Shown: one piece after another, positions 1 through 7,962 of the stretch
Numbering within the stretch: position 1 is the stretch's first letter
How the letters are laid out: each line of letters opens with the position of its first letter
Source: WRIS01 sp964345475
GTDB lineage: Bacteria > Actinomycetota > Coriobacteriia > Coriobacteriales > Eggerthellaceae
Direction of reading: 5' to 3'
Length of the DNA: 64,000 nt
NCBI GenBank assembly: GCA_964345475.1
Contig: CAYFQW010000002.1
Coordinates: 1-64,000, forward strand
Notes under the pieces: model-generated
The model's input: the letters and a program-made list of their open reading frames with translations, nothing else
What the model was told of the DNA's origin: nothing
Databases searched by the model: none
Program-made: the position numbers and the translations under genes

Positions 1-107
1 TGTATTGCCTCTGTTCGTCCAGCGCCGCTCATTCCTGTGACGATAACCAGATCAGGCTGAACTGCCTCTGCCGCCTGATCTGATACGTGCTGTGTCTTCT
101 GTGACAT
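1..107 (-). CDS. rapZ: RapZ / YvcJ family nucleotide-binding protein, 5' end only
   Basis: Only the first 35 codons lie in the window; the gene runs off the left edge. The visible residues include VIVTGMSGAGRTEA, the P-loop start typical of the RapZ/YvcJ family (a GxSGAGRS-type Walker A about 25 residues from the start). Family members bind nucleotide and, in Escherichia coli, act as an RNase adaptor controlling glmZ; in Gram-positive bacteria the role is less settled. It lies 22 nt downstream of uvrC on the same strand, and uvrC-rapZ is a common actinobacterial order, normally followed by yvcK and whiA. Family identity rests on the motif and the neighbour together. Confidence 0.85.
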   Translation of the reverse strand, partial: MSQKTQHVSDQAAEAVQPDLVIVTGMSGAGRTEAI

Positions 108-129
108 ACTGTATTCTCCGTTCTAAATC

Positions 130-1806
130 TCAATTGCTGCTGTGATGCTCAGGTAGATCTGGCTCAAATTTTGCTTGTTTTGATTTTTCATGAGCTCCAT
201 ACTGCTCCAGAACTGCAAAGAGGTTTTCAGCGACTTCACCAGGAACAAGTTTCGCCTCCCGTATTTCTTCCAGGCTAGCCTCTTTTAAGTTTTTAAACGA
301 TCTAAAATGTGTTAACAGCGCTTTTTTTCGCACCGGCCCCAAACCAGGAACATCGTCAAGCACGCTCACGGTCATAGCCTTGCCACGGAGCTCTCTGTGG
401 AAGCTTATCGCAAAACGATGTGCTTCGTCCCTCACTCTTTTCACGAGATACAGCGACGCTGAGCCAGAAGGCAGGACAACAGGCCCACTTTTTTGCCAAG
501 GAACAAATAGCTCCTCGTCCCTCTTTGCTAAGCCTGCAACCGGGATATCGTATATACCAAGTTGCTCAAGCTGGCTAAGCGCAGCTGTAAGTTGGGGTTT
601 TCCTCCGTCTACGATAAGTAAATCCGGTTTTGATCCAAATCGTTCATCGTCCATTCTTTGAGCGTCATATCTACGTGCAAGAACCTCGCTCATCATAGCA
701 AAGTCGTTTGACTCTTCGCTCTCCATGCGTATTCTGAAGCGCCGGTATTGATTTTTGTCAGGCCGTCCGTTCGTGAAAACTACCATTGATGCAACCGAGT
801 GCTTGCCATGTATCGTCGAGACATCAAAACATTCTATGCGCAAAGGCGGCTTTTCAAGGGCTAAAGCACTTTCAAGTTGAAGAAGCGCATCGTTTGTGCG
901 TTTGTCATCGTAGTTTGTCCTCACCTTGTATCGCATGAGGGTGTGGGTTGCGTTCTTTTCAGCCATTTCAAGCAAATCGCGTTTTTCCCCTTTTTGGGGA
1001 CTTGAAAATGTAACCTTTGCTCCATGGGAGCTATTAAGTTTCTCGCTAAGCCACAACTCCATTGCCTCAGCATCATCGGGAATATTTCTCAAAATTACCT
1101 GATGCGGTGTGGAGCTTGCTGCGTCGTAATAGCGAAGGAGGAACATATGCACAAGTTCCTCGTCGGGAATATCGTTTCCTCTGTTGAGTATAAATTCATT
1201 ACTGTTGATTATTCTGCCTTCCCGTATCATGAAGACATGGACTCCCGCTATCGTTTCTTCTCGGCTAATGCCTACGATGTCCGCATTTAAAGTCTGGGAT
1301 GTAATGGCATGCTGCTTGTCGGTCAGGGAATTTATTATCTCAATTCGCGTCTTGAGTCGTCCTGCTCGCTCAAAATCAAGCGATGCCGCCGCCTGCTCCA
1401 TCTCCTCTTGCAATTCGTCAAGAAACTCACGGTATTTACCGCTCAAAAACCTTTCAATACGCTGCACCTTGCCCGCATACTCTTTTGGTGTGATTTTTCC
1501 TGTGCAAAGACCAGGNNNNNNNNNNNNNNNNNNNNNNNNNNNNNNNNNNNNNNNNNNNNNNNNNNNNNNNNNNNNNNNNNNNNNNNNNNNNNNNNNNNNN
1601 NNNNNNNNNNNNNNNATCTGATCGACAAGCAAAGGAATTTTTTGCCGCTCGTCCTGGAAATTGACATACTGCCGCATCCTTGCCCGAAGCTGCTTTGCCT
1701 TTCCCACATATATCACATTGCCGCCCGAATCCTTCCAGAGATACACTCCTGGTAAGGCAGGTACGGAGGCTAGTTCCGTTTTGATTCTTTCTAGTTTTGC
1801 ATCCAT
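130..1806 (-). CDS. uvrC: UvrABC excinuclease subunit C, interrupted by an assembly gap
   Basis: UvrC makes the two incisions flanking a DNA lesion in nucleotide excision repair, working with UvrA and UvrB. The N-terminus shows the GIY-YIG nuclease (LPGVYLWKD, VIYVGKAKQLRAR). After the gap come PGLCTGKITPKEY and a UVR-type helix pair (LDFERAGRLKTRIE), then the RNase H-like C-terminal nuclease (ECFDVSTIHGKHSVASMVVF, LLIVDGGKPQL) and a final HhH region (DDVPGLGPVRKKALL). A run of 100 N sits at 1516-1615. The two sides stay in one frame across it, but about 34 residues is much less than the roughly 100 expected between these motifs, so the true gap is probably larger. Start codons at 1827 (TTG), 1824 and 1806 (ATG) are possible; I chose the one giving the usual short N-terminus. 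None has a clear Shine-Dalgarno sequence. Confidence 0.95.
   Translation of the reverse strand: MDAKLERIKTELASVPALPGVYLWKDSGGNVIYVGKAKQLRARMRQYVNFQDERQKIPLLVDQXXXXXXXXXXXXXXXXXXXXXXXXXXXXXXXXXXPGLCTGKITPKEYAGKVQRIERFLSGKYREFLDELQEEMEQAAASLDFERAGRLKTRIEIINSLTDKQHAITSQTLNADIVGISREETIAGVHVFMIREGRIINSNEFILNRGNDIPDEELVHMFLLRYYDAASSTPHQVILRNIPDDAEAMELWLSEKLNSSHGAKVTFSSPQKGEKRDLLEMAEKNATHTLMRYKVRTNYDDKRTNDALLQLESALALEKPPLRIECFDVSTIHGKHSVASMVVFTNGRPDKNQYRRFRIRMESEESNDFAMMSEVLARRYDAQRMDDERFGSKPDLLIVDGGKPQLTAALSQLEQLGIYDIPVAGLAKRDEELFVPWQKSGPVVLPSGSASLYLVKRVRDEAHRFAISFHRELRGKAMTVSVLDDVPGLGPVRKKALLTHFRSFKNLKEASLEEIREAKLVPGEVAENLFAVLEQYGAHEKSKQAKFEPDLPEHHSSN
1516..1615. other. Assembly gap of 100 N
   Basis: Exactly 100 consecutive N inside uvrC. 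A round number like this is usually a scaffold placeholder of unknown length. Coordinates to the right of it therefore carry an unknown offset relative to the real chromosome. Confidence 0.98.
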
Positions 1807-1962
1807 AGAAAGAGTATACGACATCAAGCCTATGCTGTGGAAACCTCCCTTATGTTTGCGGATTCAAGTGTCATTTCATACCGCATCCGTCCACAAAACA
1901 ACCGCTTTTGATCGTTTTAGTTAGAAACGAAGAAGGACTTCCTGTCTTTTTGTTTCTTGCCG

Positions 1963-1968
1963 TATAAT
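1963..1968 (+). promoter_or_regulatory. Probable -10 box of the gdhA promoter
   Basis: A perfect TATAAT lies 88 bp before the gdhA start in the divergent region between uvrC and gdhA. The -35 region about 17 bp upstream (TCCTGT) matches the consensus poorly, so the promoter may be weak or activator-dependent. It implies a leader of about 80 nt. I see no clear riboswitch fold in that leader. Confidence 0.5.
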
Positions 1969-2055
1969 TATCAAAGAAGAGCCAGGCCCGGAGTGTAGGG
2001 GGCGAGTTCTGTTATCCGTCAAGTAATACAAGCTGAGCTGCATGGAGGTAAGTAC

Positions 2056-3387
2056 ATGGCTTATGTTGAGCGCGTTATCGAACAGGTTAAGGAAAGAGAT
2101 GCACATGAACCCGAATTTATACAAGCGGTTACTGAAGTGCTTCGATCACTGAATCCTGTGATAGAGGCAAATCCAGTTTTCGAAGAGGCAGGTCTCCTGG
2201 AGCGTATTGTTGAGCCAGAGAGAATGATTATTTTTCGCGTACCCTGGACTGATGATGATGGTATAACTCATGTAAACAGAGGTTATCGCGTACAGTTCAA
2301 CAGCAGCATTGGTCCCTACAAGGGCGGGGTTCGCTTTCATCCTTCGGTTAATCTCAGCATAATAAAGTTTCTTGGATTTGAACAAGTATTTAAAAATAGT
2401 TTAACCACTCTTCCGATGGGAGGAGGAAAAGGCGGCAGCGACTTCGATCCTAAAGGGAGATCGAATGGGGAAATAATGCGGTTCTGCCAAAGTTTTATGA
2501 CTGAGCTCTGCAATCATATCGGCGCAGACACCGACATTCCCGCAGGCGATATTGGGGTCGGAGCACGTGAAGTGGGCTATATGTTCGGCCAATACAAACG
2601 AATAAAGAACGTGTGGGAAGGGGTACTGACAGGAAAGGGTTTGAGCTACGGAGGTTCCCTTGCACGTCCCGAGGCTACTGGATATGGCCTCATCTATTTT
2701 GTACAAGAACATCTGGGCTCGATGAACGATTCTTTTGAAGGAAAAAATGTCTCGATTTCAGGGTCTGGTAATGTTGCAAGTCATGCAGCTGAGAAAGCGC
2801 AGGCATTTGGAGCAAAGGTCTTGACCATGTCTGATTCAAGCGGCTGGATTCATGACCCGCAAGGAATTAATCTTGAGGTAGTGAAAGAAATAAAGGAAGT
2901 TGAACGAGGAAGAATTTCCGAATATGCTGCGAGGGTACAAGGCTCCGTATATCATGAAGGCAGGGGTGTTTGGAGCGTGCCTGTCGATATAGCACTCCCC
3001 TGTGCAACTCAAAATGAACTTTTTCTTGAGGATGCAAAACAATTAGTAAGGAATGGATGTCTTGTTGTGGCAGAAGGTGCCAATATGCCGACATCAAACG
3101 ATGCTGTCGACTACCTTATCGAACAAGGAATTAGCTTCTGCCCTGGCAAGGCTTCCAATGCAGGAGGCGTTGCAACCTCCGGATTGGAAATGAGCCAAAA
3201 TTCAGGCAGGATTTCTTGGCCCTTTGAGGAAGTAGATGAAAAGCTGCAAAAGATTATGAAGGATATTTATAAATCCGCTTCTTCAGCTGCCGAGGAATAT
3301 GGATACGCAGGAAATCTGGTTGTTGGGGCAAATATAGCTGGTTTCAAAAAAGTAGCAGATGCGATGTTAGCGCAAGGTCTTGTGTAG
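2056..3387 (+). CDS. gdhA: NADP-type glutamate dehydrogenase
   Basis: Catalyses reversible reductive amination of 2-oxoglutarate to glutamate, linking ammonium assimilation or amino-acid breakdown to the TCA intermediates. The 443-residue length fits the hexameric bacterial small-GDH class. Visible motifs are GPYKGG (Lys89, substrate), MGGGKGG (catalytic Lys125), AGDIGVGAREVGYM, and the Rossmann dinucleotide motif SGSGNVASHAAEKA near residue 236. The start ATG follows GGAGG at a good distance. It is one of only two plus-strand genes in the window and stands alone: its own -10 box lies upstream and two hairpins follow. Coenzyme preference is inferred from overall similarity to the NADP class, not from a diagnostic residue. 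In asaccharolytic Coriobacteriia a GDH is expected to be central to amino-acid fermentation. Confidence 0.96.
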   Translation: MAYVERVIEQVKERDAHEPEFIQAVTEVLRSLNPVIEANPVFEEAGLLERIVEPERMIIFRVPWTDDDGITHVNRGYRVQFNSSIGPYKGGVRFHPSVNLSIIKFLGFEQVFKNSLTTLPMGGGKGGSDFDPKGRSNGEIMRFCQSFMTELCNHIGADTDIPAGDIGVGAREVGYMFGQYKRIKNVWEGVLTGKGLSYGGSLARPEATGYGLIYFVQEHLGSMNDSFEGKNVSISGSGNVASHAAEKAQAFGAKVLTMSDSSGWIHDPQGINLEVVKEIKEVERGRISEYAARVQGSVYHEGRGVWSVPVDIALPCATQNELFLEDAKQLVRNGCLVVAEGANMPTSNDAVDYLIEQGISFCPGKASNAGGVATSGLEMSQNSGRISWPFEEVDEKLQKIMKDIYKSASSAAEEYGYAGNLVVGANIAGFKKVADAMLAQGLV

Positions 3388-3414
3388 CTGCGTGCATGAG
3401 GTGTAGGAGGAACT

Positions 3415-3441
3415 GACTGACAAGCAAGATGCTTGTCAGTC
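3415..3441. terminator. Perfect 12-bp hairpin after gdhA
   Basis: GACTGACAAGCA, a 3-nt AGA loop, then the exact complement. It begins 28 bp after the gdhA stop. There is no T-run after it on either strand, so it is not a classical intrinsic terminator alone; it may act together with the second hairpin at 3475-3506 or stabilise the mRNA 3' end. Confidence 0.5.
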
Positions 3442-3474
3442 GACCTGCACTTGAATTACATCTGACGAAACGCA

Positions 3475-3506
3475 GAAGGCGCTTTGATTCCAGTCAAAGC
3501 GCCTTC
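3475..3506. terminator. Hairpin between convergent genes, likely bidirectional terminator
   Basis: A 13-bp perfect stem (GAAGGCGCTTTGA with its complement) around a 6-nt loop, lying between the ends of gdhA (plus) and the 3520-4242 gene (minus). On the plus strand it is followed by CTAAAAGGAGTTTTTA, which has a short T-run a few bases away. The position between convergent genes supports a terminator. Confidence 0.65.
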
Positions 3507-3519
3507 CTAAAAGGAGTTT

Positions 3520-4242
3520 TTATCCTTCCAGTACTTTTGCTGAAACTACATTGCTTGGAGAAACAAAGATGACACCGAGAGACTCTAGAGCAGGAGCAGT
3601 TATGTAAAAGGTGCCATTTTTAGTTTCGCCCAATAAGGATACGTCTTCCTTCTGCGTTGATATGACTATATCTATACCAGGAACGTCTATAAGAAGCTCC
3701 ATATCAGGTGTTATAGCAACAAGAAAATCTACCTCGTATATGCCCAACTGCTCTACTTTGCTCTCGACATCCATTCGAGTACTCGACTCGTCTATGGAAA
3801 TCACCGCTATTCGATGCGCTCCTTTTTTAAGTATGAGACCCTCTCGGTACAAACTTTTATCAAGCAGGTTCAGGGAGAAAACGCTCGCTTTTTTCCGTAT
3901 ATAATCCTCCTCTACCTCATCTATATCAGGAGTCAGACTATCTTGCAGCAAATCAGTTCGCTTACCTAGTATTTTTGCTGCTGAAACAGATCGCGGAGGA
4001 AGGCTCGGGCGGCCATCCTGCTCATCCGGAATAGATGAAGGCAGAGTATCTGAATCTTCGGGAATTGTTCCTTCGTATAGAACTACAGCATATCCATCCA
4101 TAGTGCCTGTGGCATCATCAATGCTTGATGCAGCCAGGTTCCACGAATGGCCGAGATGGATGTACCCCACCAAGGCTCCTAAGCCTAAGATTGCTAAAAC
4201 AAATAAGATAAGTAAGGCAATTTTTTCGCGTGGTATATCCAT
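3520..4242 (-). CDS. Membrane-anchored conserved hypothetical protein
   Basis: 240 residues that I do not recognise as a named family. Residues about 8-28 form one hydrophobic segment (IALLILFVLAILGLGALVGYI) after a short charged N-terminus, so the rest is probably outside the membrane. A low-complexity Asp/Ser/Pro stretch (about 60-85) looks like a linker. The C-terminal half has regular beta-alpha spacing (HRIAVISIDESS, YEVDFLVAITPD, IDIVISTQ) that faintly recalls calcineurin-like or 5'-nucleotidase folds, but the metal-binding motifs are missing and I do not claim enzymatic function. A TATAAT on the minus strand at 4252-4257 lies just upstream with a weak -35 (CTGCTC, 16-bp spacer), so it may have its own short-leader promoter. 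It follows a GNAT gene. Confidence 0.75.
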   Translation of the reverse strand: MDIPREKIALLILFVLAILGLGALVGYIHLGHSWNLAASSIDDATGTMDGYAVVLYEGTIPEDSDTLPSSIPDEQDGRPSLPPRSVSAAKILGKRTDLLQDSLTPDIDEVEEDYIRKKASVFSLNLLDKSLYREGLILKKGAHRIAVISIDESSTRMDVESKVEQLGIYEVDFLVAITPDMELLIDVPGIDIVISTQKEDVSLLGETKNGTFYITAPALESLGVIFVSPSNVVSAKVLEG

Positions 4243-4267
4243 GATGCCTTGATTATAGCATCAGATT

Positions 4268-4804
4268 CTAGTTGAGCAGTTTCTCGTAGGCGACCCGCTC
4301 ACGTGTCAATCCTTCGGCATGCCTCACATGGATGATGCCGCAGTGTGTATGGCCAGAAGCATCGAGGATACTTCGCATAGGGAGGTTTCCAGGATGTGTG
4401 TCAATTCTAAGACTGAGCTTATCGGCGCAACTCGCTAGTTGCTCAGCCTCATTTAAAATGTAGCGAGCAAGGCCTTTGCCACGCGCACTTTTCGAGACGG
4501 CAATGCGATGAGCAACCGCATAACATGGATTATCAGGAAATGAAGGCGTCAACCAGTTTCCGCTATATATTTGATGGTAGTCTTCTTCCCCTCTAAAGCT
4601 AATCATAGCAGTTGCCAATATGTTCGACTGGCTGTCGATGACGACATAGCTCTCTCCACGATGTATATCGTTTTCAATAACTTCGCGTTGAGGGTACAGT
4701 CCTTGCCATTGGTCTATCTTAAGCGAAGCTAGAGCCTCTTTTCCTTCAAGAAGAATTTGCATAATGCAATCAAGATCTTCTTTTTTTGCTTGGCGTAAGA
4801 ACAA
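4268..4804 (-). CDS. GNAT-family N-acetyltransferase
   Basis: 178 residues with the Gcn5-related acetyltransferase fold. Motif A for acetyl-CoA binding is seen as HRIAVSKSARGKGLARYIL (R/Q-x-x-G-x-G/A pattern as RGKGLA), followed by the usual helix and a strand LSLRIDTHPGN with the Asn typical of the RimI-like and general GNAT group. The substrate cannot be told from sequence. The start is TTG at 4804 behind GGTTAGG, which is the best available site. It lies between uvrA and the anchored hypothetical gene, all on the minus strand, with a T-rich stretch upstream that may be the end of the uvrA transcript. Confidence 0.88.
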   Translation of the reverse strand: MFLRQAKKEDLDCIMQILLEGKEALASLKIDQWQGLYPQREVIENDIHRGESYVVIDSQSNILATAMISFRGEEDYHQIYSGNWLTPSFPDNPCYAVAHRIAVSKSARGKGLARYILNEAEQLASCADKLSLRIDTHPGNLPMRSILDASGHTHCGIIHVRHAEGLTRERVAYEKLLN

Positions 4805-4897
4805 TCTTTTTACCTAACCAATCTCTCGAATATACTCTCATAAATAGCGTTAGAATAATATCAAAAAAAAGCATCCGAGCGAAGACTCTTTTGCGCT

Positions 4898-7774
4898 TTA
4901 ATTAAGGATTTTAGATAGATAACGACCTGTATGGCTCTCTTTTACTTGTGCGACCTCTTCAGGCGTGCCACATGCCACAACCCGCCCTCCGCCTTTCCCT
5001 CCTTCGGGGCCTAAATCGATTATATAATCGGCACATTTTATTACGTCGAGGTTGTGCTCTATTACAAGAACAGTATTCCCTGAATCCACCAGCCTCTGCA
5101 GGACATCAAGAAGCTGTCGGACATCTTCAAAGTGCAATCCTGTCGTTGGTTCATCAAGGATATAGAAGGTTTTGCCTGTCTGTCTTTTCTTCAACTCACT
5201 CGACAATTTGACCCGTTGAGCCTCGCCTCCTGAAAGTGTTGTAGCAGGCTGGCCTAAACGGATATATCCCAGGCCCACATCGTATAACGTTTGAAGTTTA
5301 CGCTTAATTGAAGGTATGTTTTCGAAAAAAGAAAGGGCTTCGTCAACAGTCATGTCTAATACATCGGCCACATTTTTTCCACGATACGTAACCTGTAATG
5401 TTTCTCTATTGTATCGTTTGCCATCGCACATCTCACAGGGTACGTAGATATCTGGCAAGAAGTGCATCTCTATCTTTAATTGCCCATCGCCCTTGCAAGC
5501 CTCGCAACGACCACCCTTAACATTAAACGAAAAGCGACCAGTTGAATACCCTCGAGCCTTAGCTTCTTGAGTTGAGGCAAAAAGAGCGCGTATATCATCC
5601 CATAGTCCAATATACGTTGCAGGATTAGAGCGCGGAGTACGGCCAATGGGACTTTGATCGATATGTATTACTTTATCAAGCAGATCCGTTCCACTTATTT
5701 TTTGATACGAGCCTACTTTTCTACGAGCGTGATTTACTCGATTCGCTAAAGCAGGGGCTAAGATTTCACTTACAAGGGAAGACTTGCCTGAACCTGAAAC
5801 TCCCGTAACCAAAGTAAGGGTGCCTAAAGGAATTGAAACCGAGATCGATTGCAGATTATGCTCCTTTGCGCCTGTCAGACGCAAAAAACCTTTCTGTGGA
5901 TTGCGTCTTTCAGATGGTACTGCTACAGACTTTTTACCAGTAAGATAGTCAGCCGTAAGTGAGTTTTTCGCCTTCATAATATCTTGCGGTGTCCCGGCAG
6001 CAACAATCTCCCCTCCTCGCTCACCTGCACGAGGGCCGATGTCGACTACAAAGTCCGCGTGGCGTATCGTGTCCTCGTCGTGTTCAACTACGATAACCGT
6101 ATTGCCTATATCGCGTAGATGCTCGAGTGTGCCAATGAGTCGTTCATTATCCCGTTGGTGAAGCCCTATGGACGGTTCGTCGAGAATATAGAGCACTCCC
6201 ATAAGACCTGCTCCTATTTGTGTGGCCAGACGAATCCTTTGCGCCTCTCCACCCGAAAGCGTAGACGTTGCCCTTTCAAGAGTAAGATAATCAAGCCCCA
6301 CATCTACTAAAAATCGCAAACGAGTCTGTATTTCTTTTATAATAGGTTCAGCAATGCGGGCGTTTGCTCCTTCAAAATACAGAGATTCGAAAAAAGTATA
6401 GGAATCAAGCGCGCTCATTTCAGTGACTTCATGAATACTTTTATTATTGATAGTAACGGAAAGGATTTCAGGCTTAAGACGCTTTCCCTTGCAGGTCTGA
6501 CAGGGAATAATTGAGAAGTACTGCGCATATTTTTCTCGCTGCCTATCGCTTGTTGCCTCCTTGTACCGATGCATTACCGCCTTAGCAGCACCCTCCCAGT
6601 CGATATACCAATAGGTCTCCCGCCCGTCAACCGTAACATAATCAACACGAACCTTTTCGTCTGGAAGGCCCAGAAGTAAAGCCTTTCGAGCCGCATCCGG
6701 CATGTCTTCCCAGGCTGTTGCAGGGTCGACGTTCATGTGCTTGGCAACAGCTCGCAACACTTGAGGATAATAATTGCCCGTGGTGAATGGCGCAATGACA
6801 CCTTCATCGAGTGAGAGAGAAGGATCGGGGACTAAGAGGCTTGGATCAACCTCTTCCCTACTTCCAATGCCGAGACAATCAGGACAGGCCCCGTAAGGAG
6901 CATTGAAACTAAAATCACGTGGCTGTAGCTCGTCAATAGAATGCCCATGCTCCGGGCAGGCCAAAGCAAGAGAATAGGCATACTCTCCTGTTGGTTCGCC
7001 GGCTTTGACTCCTGCGCGTACTTGATCTTTGGAGGCTGTGTCCCCTTTTTCAGGAAGGACCTGAACAAGAACACGGCCTTCAGCCAGCCTGGTTGCCATT
7101 TCCACCGCTTCGGCAATACGCGTAGTAGCTTCTTTTTTTAAGACAACTCTATCAACCACGACTTCAATTGTGTGCTTGTACCTTTTGTCAAGATTGAAAG
7201 GGCCTTCGTCTAATTTTTTCACCTCTCCATCGATACGCACACGCGAAAAACCTTCTTTTTTAAGATCCTCAAAAAGCTTTGTGAACTCACCTTTTCTGCC
7301 GACGACAACGGGGGCAAGCATGAGAGCTTTGAGATTTTGCCCCAAAGAAAGAATCTCATCAGTGACCTGATCTGTCGTCTGCTTTTTAATTGTTCTCCCA
7401 CATTCTGGGCAATGCGGGATGCCCACGCGAGCAAAAAGCAATCTGAGATAATCATATATTTCTGTTATTGTCCCTACGGTCGAACGAGGATTTTTGCTTG
7501 TAGTTTTTTGATCAATTGAAACCGCAGGGGATAACCCATCAATGCTGTCCACATCAGGCTTGTTCGACTGGCCTAAAAATTGGCGGGCATAACTCGAAAG
7601 ACTTTCAACGTAGCGCCTTTGTCCTTCTGCATAAATTGTATCAAAAGCCAAGGAGCTCTTTCCGGACCCTGAAAGCCCCGTTATAACTACCAGACGATCG
7701 CGTGGGATTTTAAGATCTATATTCTTTAAATTGTGCTCTCGGGCACCTTTTATGCGTATCGAATCTTGTGCCAT
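4898..7774 (-). CDS. uvrA: UvrABC excinuclease subunit A
   Basis: DNA damage sensor of nucleotide excision repair; a dimeric ABC ATPase that loads UvrB on lesions. The 958-residue length is normal. Two ABC modules are visible: Walker A GLSGSGKSS at residues 33-41 and GVSGSGKSS near 657-665, each with its LSGGEAQR signature and DEP Walker B. Zinc-binding cysteine pairs are present in the first insertion (CPECGRTI), in the ACPDCLG region, and in the C-terminal zinc module (CEACKGDGQ, PCEMCDGKRYNRET). uvrA is monocistronic here; a TACAAT -10-like box lies about 85 bp upstream and a degenerate LexA-like site lies further up at 7910-7923. uvrC is 3 kb away and uvrB is not in the window. Confidence 0.98.
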   Translation of the reverse strand: MAQDSIRIKGAREHNLKNIDLKIPRDRLVVITGLSGSGKSSLAFDTIYAEGQRRYVESLSSYARQFLGQSNKPDVDSIDGLSPAVSIDQKTTSKNPRSTVGTITEIYDYLRLLFARVGIPHCPECGRTIKKQTTDQVTDEILSLGQNLKALMLAPVVVGRKGEFTKLFEDLKKEGFSRVRIDGEVKKLDEGPFNLDKRYKHTIEVVVDRVVLKKEATTRIAEAVEMATRLAEGRVLVQVLPEKGDTASKDQVRAGVKAGEPTGEYAYSLALACPEHGHSIDELQPRDFSFNAPYGACPDCLGIGSREEVDPSLLVPDPSLSLDEGVIAPFTTGNYYPQVLRAVAKHMNVDPATAWEDMPDAARKALLLGLPDEKVRVDYVTVDGRETYWYIDWEGAAKAVMHRYKEATSDRQREKYAQYFSIIPCQTCKGKRLKPEILSVTINNKSIHEVTEMSALDSYTFFESLYFEGANARIAEPIIKEIQTRLRFLVDVGLDYLTLERATSTLSGGEAQRIRLATQIGAGLMGVLYILDEPSIGLHQRDNERLIGTLEHLRDIGNTVIVVEHDEDTIRHADFVVDIGPRAGERGGEIVAAGTPQDIMKAKNSLTADYLTGKKSVAVPSERRNPQKGFLRLTGAKEHNLQSISVSIPLGTLTLVTGVSGSGKSSLVSEILAPALANRVNHARRKVGSYQKISGTDLLDKVIHIDQSPIGRTPRSNPATYIGLWDDIRALFASTQEAKARGYSTGRFSFNVKGGRCEACKGDGQLKIEMHFLPDIYVPCEMCDGKRYNRETLQVTYRGKNVADVLDMTVDEALSFFENIPSIKRKLQTLYDVGLGYIRLGQPATTLSGGEAQRVKLSSELKKRQTGKTFYILDEPTTGLHFEDVRQLLDVLQRLVDSGNTVLVIEHNLDVIKCADYIIDLGPEGGKGGGRVVACGTPEEVAQVKESHTGRYLSKILN

Positions 7775-7962
7775 CTTATGCCGCTTTCTTTAATGATATC
7801 TTTTCTTTTTCGAACATCGCTGCAAGCTGAAGTTAGATTATTGTTGTGTAAAAGAGTATTGTATCTCAGTTAGAACAAGGAAAAAGTACCGAGCTCTCGA
7901 ATTAAAAAGCGTACAAATGTTTTCCATATTAATACGAGAATCTTTCTTTTGAAAGGCACGTG
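7775..7962. promoter_or_regulatory. uvrA upstream region
   Basis: 188 bp between the xer stop and the uvrA start. On the minus strand a TACAAT box is at 7863-7858 and a degenerate LexA-type site AAAACATTTGTACG at 7923-7910. The best complete palindrome for a LexA box is missing, so SOS control is only a possibility. Confidence 0.35.

Noticed and set aside
4804..4897. Poly-T stretch (T8) after uvrA as intrinsic terminator
   Set aside because: The GC stem in front of it is only about four base pairs with an unstable loop, so I do not list it as a terminator, although transcription may end near there.
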